This document shows positions 16,252-23,766 of a stretch of 47,663 nucleotides of DNA, piece by piece. Both the position numbers and the translations under genes were made by a program. Under the pieces are notes generated by a model that was given only the letters and a program-made list of their open reading frames with translations, made no database searches and was not told where the DNA came from. Each line of letters begins with the position of its first letter. Positions within the stretch are counted from its first letter, which is position 1. Source of the stretch: JAWXUE01 sp044432925. Its GTDB lineage: Bacteria > Bacillota_I > Bacilli_A > Acholeplasmatales > Anaeroplasmataceae. The DNA is taken from NCBI GenBank assembly GCA_044432925.1, contig JAWXUE010000007.1:1-47663 (forward strand), given 5' to 3'.

Positions 16252-17349
16252 TTATATAAATAGATATCCAAATAAATTAAATAAATACCCAATTAAGATT
16301 ACACCAAATACTATAATTAGTATAAAAGCTGCTAATAGTTTTGGTTTACATACTTTTCTTAACATTATTAATGAAGGTAATGATAATGCTGTTACACTCA
16401 TCATAAAAGATAATATAGTACCTAATCCAGCACCCTTTAAATATAATGATTCTGCTATAGGTATTGTACCAAATATATCAGCATACATAGGTGTACCTAA
16501 TAATGTAGCAAGTGGTACACTATACCAATTATTACCACCTAATAAACTTTGAATAAAACTTTCAGGAATAAAGTTATGAATTAAACATCCAATTCCTACT
16601 CCTATTAATATATATATAAATACTTTTTTATAAGTTTGTATCATTTGTTCTTTAGCATAGTTTAATCTATCTTTAGTAGATAACTCAGGGTCTTCTATAT
16701 TTATACTAGCCTCACCTTTAACAATCTCTTCTACTTTATCTCCTAATTTTGTTTTCTCTATTATAGTACCACCTATTACAGCAAGAACCAATCCAACAAT
16801 AATATAAGCTATAGCTATAGGCCAACCAAAGAAACTTACTAATAACATTAAACTACCTAAATCTACTAAAGGACTAGATATTAAAAAACTAAATGTTACT
16901 CCACTAGATAATCCTGCTCTAGTAAAGCCTATAAATATAGGTATTGATGAACAACTACAAAAAGGAGTTACTGTCCCTAATAAAGCACCTATAATATTTG
17001 CTTTAATACCGCTATATTTACTTAATATTCTTTTAGTTCTTTCAGGAGGGAAATAACTTTGAATATAAGATATAGCAAATATTAAAGTACATAATAACAC
17101 TCCAATTTTTATCATATCATAAATAAAGAATTGTAATGCATTACCCCAAATACCATCCCCAAAAGATATTCCAAATAAACTATTTATTATATTATTAATT
17201 AAATCATCTAACCATTTCATTCCTAATATTTGTGTACTAAAGAAATCCCAAGGTACTTTTGCTATATCCCATCCAAATAATATACCAATAGTTATATTAA
17301 TTATAATTAGTAAAGAGATTGCTATTAAAATTATTTTACTTTTTTTCAT
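16252..17349 (-). CDS. ArsP/COG0701 (DUF318) family permease
   Basis: A 365-aa membrane protein with about eight to ten helices in two halves and a cytoplasmic charged loop (about residues 200-240). The signature FCSCSSIPIFIGFTRAG (about 128-144), with its Cys-x-Cys, and the GLSSGVTFSFLISSPLVD stretch that follows identify the COG0701 permease family. ArsP members export trivalent organoarsenicals and SO_0444-type members export copper or zinc. The cognate ArsR regulator directly upstream supports a thiophilic metal or metalloid efflux role. A second ArsR-type palindrome lies just in front of this gene, so it may be controlled twice. Confidence 0.85.
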   Translation of the reverse strand: MKKSKIILIAISLLIIINITIGILFGWDIAKVPWDFFSTQILGMKWLDDLINNIINSLFGISFGDGIWGNALQFFIYDMIKIGVLLCTLIFAISYIQSYFPPERTKRILSKYSGIKANIIGALLGTVTPFCSCSSIPIFIGFTRAGLSSGVTFSFLISSPLVDLGSLMLLVSFFGWPIAIAYIIVGLVLAVIGGTIIEKTKLGDKVEEIVKGEASINIEDPELSTKDRLNYAKEQMIQTYKKVFIYILIGVGIGCLIHNFIPESFIQSLLGGNNWYSVPLATLLGTPMYADIFGTIPIAESLYLKGAGLGTILSFMMSVTALSLPSLIMLRKVCKPKLLAAFILIIVFGVILIGYLFNLFGYLFI

Positions 17350-17372
17350 ATATCCTCCTATTATATAGATGT

Positions 17373-17392
17373 TTATCTATATATACTTTTAA
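17373..17392. promoter_or_regulatory. ArsR-type operator in front of the permease gene
   Basis: Perfect palindrome ATATAGAT-GTTT-ATCTATAT between the arsR-like gene and the permease gene, matching the operator at 17683. Confidence 0.68.
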
Positions 17393-17401
17393 AAAAATAA
17401 T

Positions 17402-17671
17402 CTATACGATTAATTCGTTCAGATCATTTATTAAATCTTTAAATAAATTTTTATTTAAAGTATAGTTACTCCATTTACCATTTCTCTCACATGTTACAAT
17501 GTTAAGTTCACAAAGTAATTTCATATGATGAGATAATGTAGGTTGTGTTATATCTAATTTATCTAATATAGTACAACCACATAATGTTCCACTCTTTAGC
17601 ATATTAAGAATTTTTTGTCTTGTATCATCACCAAGAGCTTTAAATATTAATGTTTTATCACTACTGTTCAT
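17402..17671 (-). CDS. ArsR-family repressor
   Basis: An 89-aa winged-helix protein of the ArsR/SmtB family. The recognition helix region is LDITQPTLSHHMKLL (about 40-54). A Cys pair in GTLCGCTILD (about residues 28-37) sits at the helix-3 position where the ArsR-type CxC metal or metalloid site is found (ELCVCDL in ArsR), so sensing of arsenite-like or other thiophilic ions is plausible. The protein is short and ends right after the wing. It is probably autoregulated: a palindrome overlaps its leader and a second one precedes the permease gene. GAGGTG precedes the start. Confidence 0.88.
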   Translation of the reverse strand: MNSSDKTLIFKALGDDTRQKILNMLKSGTLCGCTILDKLDITQPTLSHHMKLLCELNIVTCERNGKWSNYTLNKNLFKDLINDLNELIV

Positions 17672-17682
17672 ACAATCACCTC

Positions 17683-17702
17683 ATATAGATACCTATCTAT
17701 AT
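17683..17702. promoter_or_regulatory. ArsR-type operator upstream of the arsR-like gene
   Basis: Near-perfect palindrome ATATAGATA-CC-TATCTATAT about a dozen bases upstream of the start codon, the same half-sites as at 17373. Confidence 0.72.
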
Positions 17703-17744
17703 ATAGTATATTACATTATATTATATAAGTCAAATAAATAAAAA

Positions 17745-17761
17745 AGACCATTAAATGGTCT
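17745..17761 (-). terminator. Terminator of the ahpC/reductase operon
   Basis: Stem AGACCATT/AATGGTCT with a single-base loop, followed by TTTTTT on the minus strand just after the reductase gene. Confidence 0.75.
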
Positions 17762-17769
17762 ATAATATT

Positions 17770-19347
17770 TTATTTAAGTATTTCTAATATATCTTCTATA
17801 CCTTTTTTACCAAATGATACTTCTTTATCATTAATAATTAAACATGGTACACTCATTACATTATATTTTTCTTTTAATTCTTTATTATAATTAATATCAA
17901 CCATAGTTGCTGTGACATTTTTATTTAAAGCAGCTATATGTTGTGATGCTTGAACTACTTCAGGACACATTGTACAAGATAAAGATATTAATACTTTTAA
18001 ATCAGTTTCTGTTATATTTGCTATTTTATTTTTTATATCTTGAGGTAATTGTTTACCTGGACCACATACATTATATAATGCAACAATAAATGAGTTAAAT
18101 TCATGCCCACCTGGTACACCTTGGAATCTAATATTAGTTGGTTTTAAATCTGAATCTAATAATTCTATATAAGAAATGTTAGATTTTTCTTTTTCAACTT
18201 TAATTTTATCAGATAATGTACTACACTCATCAGCAAATGAATCTAACTCTTTTCCTAAGTCATCATTTGCTAAAAATGCTTTAATAGTAACATTATTTTC
18301 TAATCTTGATAAGATTGGTTCTAATTGTTGTTTTATATTAGAATCTATAAAAGATGTTGTATCTTCTTCTATATTAGATTCTGATTCAGTTGCTTTATTT
18401 TGTTTTAATTCAGGTATTTCTAATTTATGATGAAGTTCTTCAACATATTTTTCTAATGATGTTGCTGCAATAGCACCATCTGATACAGCAGTAACTACTT
18501 GTCTTAAATTTTTAATACAAACATCTCCTGATGCATAAACTCCATCAATATTTGTTTTAGCATTAGTATCAGTTACGATATAACCACGATCTAAATCTAT
18601 ACCTTTTAACCATTTTGTATTTGGTTCATATCCAGCAAATACAAATACTCCAAAACCATCTTTATTAATAGTTTCTTCTTTATTAGTAATGTTATTTTTT
18701 AATACTATTTTATTTAAATGAACATCTCCATCAATAGAAACTACTTCTGTATTAAATGAAACATTTATTTTATCATTTAATTTTATTTGATCAGATACTG
18801 TTTTTGCACAAGTAAAATCAGGTTCTCTTACTATCATATTAACTTTAGAAGCATATTTAGTTAAGAATATTCCTTCTTCAACAGCAGCAAAACCACCACC
18901 AATTACAAATAATTCCATATCTTTAAAAAATTCTCCATCACATGTTGCGCAATAAGCAACACCACGACCCATAAATTTTGCTTCACCTTCAAAACCTAAT
19001 TTACGAGGATTAGCTCCTAATGCTAATACAACACCTAAAGCTTTATATTCACTATTTTTAGTTTTAATTGTTTTAATATCACCATTTAAATCTAAATCTA
19101 TAACTTCATCTAATTTAAATTCAGCACCAAACTTTTGTGCTTGCTTTTGCATATTACTAGTTAACTCTTCTCCACTTGTACTAAATACTCCTGGATAATT
19201 AACTACTTCGTGAGTAATAGTTATTTGCCCACCAAACTTTTCTTTTTCTAATACTATAACTTTATATTTAGCTCTTGCTAAATATATAGCTGCTGATAAT
19301 CCTGATGGACCTCCACCAATGATTACTACATCATATAAATTTTCCAT
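17770..19347 (-). CDS. AhpF-like peroxiredoxin reductase with swapped domain order (TrxR core, then thioredoxin-fold domain)
   Basis: A 525-aa FAD enzyme that most likely reduces the AhpC encoded just upstream. Residues 1-~310 are a thioredoxin reductase: FAD site GGGPSGLSAA (~11-20), redox CATC (Cys133, Cys136), NAD(P) site GGGFAAVEEG and the closing GVYASGDV. A low-complexity linker (~317-335, rich in Glu, Ser and Asn) leads to a C-terminal part (~340-525) that resembles the double thioredoxin-fold N-terminal domain of AhpF, with CTMC (Cys458, Cys461) and the cis-Pro loop SVPCLI. In AhpF this domain comes first; here it comes last. It is the second gene after ahpC, 55 bases on, with a hairpin between them. 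Confidence 0.88.
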   Translation of the reverse strand: MENLYDVVIIGGGPSGLSAAIYLARAKYKVIVLEKEKFGGQITITHEVVNYPGVFSTSGEELTSNMQKQAQKFGAEFKLDEVIDLDLNGDIKTIKTKNSEYKALGVVLALGANPRKLGFEGEAKFMGRGVAYCATCDGEFFKDMELFVIGGGFAAVEEGIFLTKYASKVNMIVREPDFTCAKTVSDQIKLNDKINVSFNTEVVSIDGDVHLNKIVLKNNITNKEETINKDGFGVFVFAGYEPNTKWLKGIDLDRGYIVTDTNAKTNIDGVYASGDVCIKNLRQVVTAVSDGAIAATSLEKYVEELHHKLEIPELKQNKATESESNIEEDTTSFIDSNIKQQLEPILSRLENNVTIKAFLANDDLGKELDSFADECSTLSDKIKVEKEKSNISYIELLDSDLKPTNIRFQGVPGGHEFNSFIVALYNVCGPGKQLPQDIKNKIANITETDLKVLISLSCTMCPEVVQASQHIAALNKNVTATMVDINYNKELKEKYNVMSVPCLIINDKEVSFGKKGIEDILEILK

Positions 19348-19371
19348 AATAATTTCCTTTCTTTAAAAAAA

Positions 19372-19394
19372 TGACTATACAATTTGTATAGTCA
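19372..19394 (-). terminator. Attenuating hairpin between ahpC and the reductase gene
   Basis: Stem TGACTATAC/GTATAGTCA followed by TTTTTTT on the minus strand. It would let ahpC be made in excess over the reductase. Confidence 0.7.
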
Positions 19395-19402
19395 ATTTAT
19401 TA

Positions 19403-19966
19403 TTAGATTAAACCAACTAAATCTAAAGATGGTTTTAATGTTTTTTCTCCTGGTTTCCATTTAGCAGGACATACTTCATCACCATGTTCAGCAACGAATT
19501 GTAATGCTTGAACTTTTCTAAATAATTCTTCAGCATTTCTACCTACATTACCAGCTAAAACTTCATAAGATACTATTTCTTTTTGTGGGTTTACAACAAA
19601 TGTTCCACGTTCTGCCATACCATCAGCTTCAATCATAACTTCAAATCCTCTTGCTAATAATCCAGTTGGATCTGCTAACATTGGATATTGAATTTTTTTA
19701 ATTGTTTCTGATGCATCATGCCAAGCTTTATGTACGAAATGAGTATCACAAGATACTGAATATATTTCACATCCAATTTTTTTGAACTCTTCATATTTGT
19801 TTGCTAAATCTTCTAACTCAGTTGGACACACGAATGTGAAATCAGCTGGATAGAAAAAGAATACTGACCATTTTCCTTCTAAAGCTTTATCAGTTACTTC
19901 TTTGAATTCATTGTTTAAGTACGATTGTACTTTAAAATCTACTACTTTATTTCCTATTAATGACAT
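19403..19966 (-). CDS. ahpC: Alkyl hydroperoxide reductase peroxiredoxin AhpC
   Basis: A 187-aa typical 2-Cys peroxiredoxin that reduces hydrogen peroxide and organic peroxides. The peroxidatic cysteine is Cys47 in FVCPTE and the resolving cysteine is Cys166 in EVCPAKWKPG. The GGLG-type loop is replaced by ADPTGLLARGFEV, and the length equals that of bacterial AhpC. AGGAGG lies in front of the start. It is first in a two-gene operon with the AhpF-like reductase. A 12-2-12 imperfect inverted repeat lies about 50-80 bases upstream and could be a redox-sensor site. Confidence 0.95.
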   Translation of the reverse strand: MSLIGNKVVDFKVQSYLNNEFKEVTDKALEGKWSVFFFYPADFTFVCPTELEDLANKYEEFKKIGCEIYSVSCDTHFVHKAWHDASETIKKIQYPMLADPTGLLARGFEVMIEADGMAERGTFVVNPQKEIVSYEVLAGNVGRNAEELFRKVQALQFVAEHGDEVCPAKWKPGEKTLKPSLDLVGLI

Positions 19967-20017
19967 ATTATTTTCCTCCTATATTCAAATCTTTTTGATT
20001 TGTACCATTATAATATC

Positions 20018-20043
20018 ATCATTCATATTTTAATACAAATGAT
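20018..20043. promoter_or_regulatory. Imperfect inverted repeat in the ahpC promoter region
   Basis: ATCATTCATATT (20018-20029) and AATACAAATGAT (20032-20043) pair at 10 of 12 positions around a central TT. Its place upstream of ahpC suggests a peroxide- or redox-regulator site, but it is not a PerR consensus. Confidence 0.35.
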
Positions 20044-20113
20044 ATGCTCATATTATTTACTAATAATATTATTTTATTACAAATATACTAAAAAATTTTA
20101 ATAATTCAAAAAA

Positions 20114-20821
20114 TTAATCTTCAAAGTATACTCTTACTTTTCCTTCATTGCTATTAATAACTACTTTATTAGCGCCTGTACCACTACTTACTACATTACA
20201 AGAAGTATCAATTAATGATAACTCTAAAGTATACTCACTTTTTCTTAATGGTAAATCTAATTCTAAAGTTGAGTCTTCTAAACTTAGATTAATTATAGGA
20301 GATTTTATATCATCTAATTCTAATTTAGAGTCTTCAGCTTTTATTACAAAATTATTACATATTACATCACTTATTTCAACAACACTATCATTACATGTTA
20401 TATCTAAATCATTTAGTGTTACATCTTCAATATCAATTTTAGCATCTTCAGTATTAATGATTATGTCTATATTAGAATTTCTAGGTATATATATTTCTAC
20501 ACCTTTTTTATTAAGATCGAAAAATTCATCTTCTATTACACCTTTAATAATAACATTAGTATCACCAGTAATAAAATATTGCGAGTTATCATTTGAATAA
20601 TATTCTATATAAAGTTCATTTGATAATGATTCTTCAATTTCAATTACTTCACAATCAATTAATGTTATACTTACAGCATTATTTAATGATTTGCTCTCTA
20701 CTTTATAATTGTTAAAATTAGTTAAATTAAACATATTACCACTTGCTGTTAATACAGCAGTAATACTTAATACACAAGCTAAAACCCCACAAACAATTCC
20801 GGCTAATAATATCTTTTTCAT
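20114..20821 (-). CDS. Membrane-anchored DUF4097-like beta-helix protein
   Basis: A 235-aa protein with one N-terminal membrane helix (residues ~5-27) and an extracellular part made of short repeating strands (DIEDVTLNDLDITCNDS, VEISDVICNNFVIKAEDS, LELDDIKSPIINLSLEDS, each roughly 18-20 residues), the pattern of DUF4097/DUF4098 putative adhesin or LiaG-like proteins. Its role is unknown; in Firmicutes such proteins sit behind PadR and HAAS (DUF1700) genes and are linked to envelope stress. The start overlaps the stop of the HAAS gene by one base (TAATG), so the two are translationally coupled. Confidence 0.78.
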   Translation of the reverse strand: MKKILLAGIVCGVLACVLSITAVLTASGNMFNLTNFNNYKVESKSLNNAVSITLIDCEVIEIEESLSNELYIEYYSNDNSQYFITGDTNVIIKGVIEDEFFDLNKKGVEIYIPRNSNIDIIINTEDAKIDIEDVTLNDLDITCNDSVVEISDVICNNFVIKAEDSKLELDDIKSPIINLSLEDSTLELDLPLRKSEYTLELSLIDTSCNVVSSGTGANKVVINSNEGKVRVYFED

Positions 20822-21405
20822 TATTTAGTTCCCCCTTTATTATTTCTATAGTCAAATCCTAACTTTGATAGTATTGGAGTTATATACACTGATAATCCTA
20901 AAGCTATTAACCCAACAGATAACATTGCAAAAGATACTCCAAATAAAAGTAATATTGTTGGAGCTGGTGCTCCTATTCTTGTAAATGTTAATATTAATGC
21001 ACCAAACCCAAATATTAAACCTATTCCACATAAAGAATATATTAATGTAGTTATAATTGTTACTATAATTAATTTACTTAATCTAACTTCTTCTTTTGTT
21101 TGATTTACTTTTGTTGTTGGAGTTACTTCTTCAACATCTTGTACTTCAACTTTTTTTACTTTTTTTACTTCTTTTGTTTCTTCAACAGTTTTAGTTTCAT
21201 AACCTAGTGCTTCATATTCACTCTTAACAAAATTGACAATATCATTTAATGATCCTAAATCATTTATAGCATCATATTCATCCATACCATCATCAACTCT
21301 ATCGTTGATTGCTTCTTCATAAAAATCTAAATGTTTTTTTAATTCTATTTCATTTAAATAAGATAATCTCTTTTTTAATATTTCTAAAAATTCTTCTTTA
21401 TTCAT
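20821..21405 (-). CDS. HAAS/DUF1700-domain membrane protein
   Basis: About 194 aa from the ATG at 21405; the upstream in-frame GTG at 21420 lies in the GGAGGTG ribosome site. Residues 1-60 are the HAAS domain (EFLEILKKRLSYLNEIEL, FYEEAINDRVDDGMDEYDAI), which in related systems binds the partner PadR regulator or a membrane partner. A charged Lys/Val/Glu-rich linker (~70-105) leads to two or three membrane helices. The ribosome site lies inside the 3' end of the padR-like gene, and its stop overlaps the next start. It is the middle gene of a PadR-HAAS-DUF4097 cassette. Confidence 0.82.
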   Translation of the reverse strand: MNKEEFLEILKKRLSYLNEIELKKHLDFYEEAINDRVDDGMDEYDAINDLGSLNDIVNFVKSEYEALGYETKTVEETKEVKKVKKVEVQDVEEVTPTTKVNQTKEEVRLSKLIIVTIITTLIYSLCGIGLIFGFGALILTFTRIGAPAPTILLLFGVSFAMLSVGLIALGLSVYITPILSKLGFDYRNNKGGTK

Positions 21406-21715
21406 TTTCAGCACCTCCACTTATATATTTAAAAACATTTGTTACTAAATTCCAATCGTTAATAAAACCTATTAATTTTTCTTTTCCGATATTAGTTATT
21501 GAATAATACTTTCTTAGTCTTCCATTATGCTCAACAGAATAAAATGTTACGGCATTAGAAGTTTCTAATCTTTTTAAAATTGGATATAGTGTTGATTCAG
21601 ATATTTCAATATAGTTAGAAACATCTTTAATTATTTTATATCCATATGAATCCTCGTTAACTAATGATCTTAATACACATACATCTAACATTCCTCTTTT
21701 TAATTGAATGTCCAT
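21398..21715 (-). CDS. PadR-family transcriptional regulator
   Basis: About 105 aa from the ATG at 21715, which has GGTGGTG at the right distance; a GTG at 21727 in frame is inside that site. It is a winged helix-turn-helix of the PadR-s1 type: LKRGMLDVCVLRSL, DSYGYKIIKDV, ISESTLYPILKRLE and NGRLRKYYSITNIGKEKL. Such proteins usually repress their own operon. A promoter with a TATG-TCG-CATA palindrome in its spacer lies just upstream, consistent with autoregulation of this gene and the two envelope genes that follow. Confidence 0.9.
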   Translation of the reverse strand: MDIQLKRGMLDVCVLRSLVNEDSYGYKIIKDVSNYIEISESTLYPILKRLETSNAVTFYSVEHNGRLRKYYSITNIGKEKLIGFINDWNLVTNVFKYISGGAENE

Positions 21716-21739
21716 TGCTAACACCACCTTACACCTTAT

Positions 21740-21768
21740 ATTATATGTCGCATAGTATATAATGTCAA
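21740..21768 (-). promoter_or_regulatory. Consensus promoter of the padR cassette with internal operator
   Basis: On the minus strand TTGACA (21763-21768), 17-base spacer and TATAAT (21740-21745): a perfect consensus. The palindrome TATGTCGCATA (21744-21754) lies between the boxes, and ATTATAT/ATATAAT arms (21740-21746, 21757-21763) surround it, so a repressor would block RNA polymerase. Confidence 0.75.
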
Positions 21769-21782
21769 CAATAAAAATAAAA

Positions 21783-21807
21783 ACCTAAAAATTAATTTAG
21801 GTTTATT
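21783..21807 (-). terminator. Terminator of the msrA operon
   Basis: AACCTAAA/TTTAGGTT stem around a short A+T loop, just past the msrA stop, with a T-rich run on the minus strand. Confidence 0.6.
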
Positions 21808-22306
21808 TTGATACTTTTGTATTTTTTGCTTTATCAAAACTTTCTTTTGATATATGACAATATCCTGTTGGATTTTTTTCTAAGTAATCTTGATGATATT
21901 CCTCAGCATCATAAAATCCATCTAGAGATTCTATTTCAATTGCTGTTTTAGCATTTATTTCTTTTTCTAAATTATTTATAGAATTATTTATTATTGATAA
22001 GTCATTATTATCTACATAATAAATACCACTTCTATATTGAGTACCTTCATCTTCACCTTGTTTATTAATACTAGTAGGATCAATTACTTTATAAAACATT
22101 TCTAATATAAATCCTAATCCAACAATTTCTTCATCATATTCAATATAAACCGTTTCAACATGATTTGATTCTTTTATTGTTTTATAAGTAGGGTTATTTG
22201 TTTTACCATTTGCATAACCAACTTTTGTATTTATTACACCTTGTATTTGTTTGAAGTATTGTTCTACTCCCCAAAAACAGCCACCAGCTAAATATATTTT
22301 TTTCAT
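21803..22306 (-). CDS. msrA: Peptide-methionine (S)-S-oxide reductase MsrA
   Basis: A 167-aa enzyme that reduces methionine-S-sulfoxide in oxidised proteins. The catalytic motif GGCFWGVE is at residues 8-15 (Cys10). YIEYDEE, the YRSGIYY segment (about 91-97, following DEGTQ) and AEEYHQDYL (about 131-139) are all family hallmarks. The length is normal for the short MsrA without MsrB. The gene starts 16 bases after the LRR-protein gene and probably shares its transcript; there is no obvious functional link between the two. Confidence 0.95.
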   Translation of the reverse strand: MKKIYLAGGCFWGVEQYFKQIQGVINTKVGYANGKTNNPTYKTIKESNHVETVYIEYDEEIVGLGFILEMFYKVIDPTSINKQGEDEGTQYRSGIYYVDNNDLSIINNSINNLEKEINAKTAIEIESLDGFYDAEEYHQDYLEKNPTGYCHISKESFDKAKNTKVSK

Positions 22307-22322
22307 AATTACCTCATTACAT

Positions 22323-23567
22323 TTATTTTAAAGACGATGCTTGAAACATATATTCTTGATGTTTATTATTTTTCCATCCTTCAACAGATCCAATAGGTTC
22401 TAATTGAGCGCTATAAAACATTTGTGTTACATCAGAATTACAAACATTCCAGTTACCTATCATTCCAACAGATTTAAATATTGGTTTTCTAAATGCAAAT
22501 GAAAAGTTTTTTACTTTTGATACATTCCAATTACTTAAATCACCAATCTCTTTTATTTTACAAGCATCAAATATACTCTCCATATTTGTAACATTAGATA
22601 CATTCCAATTAGATATATCAATATTAGATATACTAGTGTTAGAAAATAAACGTTCCATATTTTCAACACTAGATACATCCCATTCATTTATATTTAAAGT
22701 TGAAGTTGATTTTGTACCATTAAATACTTTTAACATGTTTTTTACTTTTGATACATTCCAATTATCGATATTTAAATTACCTTTGAATTTTTCAAAAAGA
22801 AAGCACATATTAGTTATATTTGATACATCCCAGTTACTTAAATCTAAATTTGATATTTCAGCTCCACCGAACCAACCTACAAGACAATCTAACTTAGAGA
22901 TATCCCATTTATCTATTCCAATTAAATTTGTTATTTTTGCTTCTCTAAATAATAATCCAGATTTACCAAATGAATCTTTTGAATTTGCTGTTGTTTCTAA
23001 ACTTGATAAATTCCAGTTACTTACATTTAGGTTTGTTATTTCAGCACTACTAAATAGTAGTAACATATTAGTTATATTTGATACATCCCAACCACTTAAA
23101 TCTAAATTTTCTATTTTAGCACTTCTAAATACTTGTACTAATTCAGTATGATTAGATAAATCCCAATTACCAATTCCTTTTAAATTATTTATTTTAGAAC
23201 TAGCAAATAAGTTTTTTAAGTTATCAATTTTAGATATATCCCAATTGCTTACATCTAAATTTTTAAATAAAGAATTTCTAAATATTTCATTATAATCTGT
23301 TATTCCACTACCTAAATTTATAATAATATCTTCATCATTATTCCATTTTCCAAAACTTGAAATTCTAGTTACAAAATCAGGAATAGTAATTTGGTTATCT
23401 ATTAATTTATTTACACCCATTAATGATATACCAGGGTTTGTATTAGATCTAAATAAACCTAGTTTTAATACTCCGTTATTTTCTAATTCATAATCATTAA
23501 TTATTTTTTGACATCTTTCTAACTCTTCTTTTAATTCTTGTGATGTCCATTTTCTTTCTTTTTTCAT
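22323..23567 (-). CDS. BspA-like / DUF285 leucine-rich-repeat protein without signal peptide
   Basis: A 414-aa protein built of ~22-26-residue repeats of the DUF285/BspA type (WDVSNITNM, NWNVSKVKNM, LSNWDLS and similar) from about residue 75 to the end. BspA-type repeats usually belong to secreted or surface proteins that bind host matrix or other cells. This one has no signal peptide, lipobox, membrane helix or wall anchor; it starts with a charged helical segment (KKERKWTSQELKEELERCQ) resembling the N terminus of cytoplasmic LRR proteins in mobile elements. It thus seems cytoplasmic or exported by another route. AAGGTGAG precedes the start. It lies directly ahead of msrA. Confidence 0.82.
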   Translation of the reverse strand: MKKERKWTSQELKEELERCQKIINDYELENNGVLKLGLFRSNTNPGISLMGVNKLIDNQITIPDFVTRISSFGKWNNDEDIIINLGSGITDYNEIFRNSLFKNLDVSNWDISKIDNLKNLFASSKINNLKGIGNWDLSNHTELVQVFRSAKIENLDLSGWDVSNITNMLLLFSSAEITNLNVSNWNLSSLETTANSKDSFGKSGLLFREAKITNLIGIDKWDISKLDCLVGWFGGAEISNLDLSNWDVSNITNMCFLFEKFKGNLNIDNWNVSKVKNMLKVFNGTKSTSTLNINEWDVSSVENMERLFSNTSISNIDISNWNVSNVTNMESIFDACKIKEIGDLSNWNVSKVKNFSFAFRKPIFKSVGMIGNWNVCNSDVTQMFYSAQLEPIGSVEGWKNNKHQEYMFQASSLK

Positions 23568-23690
23568 TTTCTCACCTTTTTTATTTTATTAAATAAAAAT
23601 GCCCAATTATAAGTTTGACATTTCTTTAAATTAATAATTTTATTTTATTTCTATTAATATTATAACATTATTAAAAAATAACAACAATAA

Positions 23691-23729
23691 AAAAGAAATG
23701 CAATCATTTATATGACAACATTCCTTTTT
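23691..23729 (-). terminator. Probable terminator of the transglutaminase-like lipoprotein gene
   Basis: On the minus strand an interrupted stem (GGAATG with CATTTC including wobble pairs, then GTCAT with ATGAT) is followed by TTCTTTTTT. Confidence 0.5.
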
Positions 23730-23766
23730 TTCTTTTTATTTAATATTTCCTTTAGTTATGCAATTA

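Noticed and set aside
19967..20113. PerR box upstream of ahpC
   Set aside because: No match to TTATAAT-N-ATTATAA was seen; only a different imperfect inverted repeat is present.
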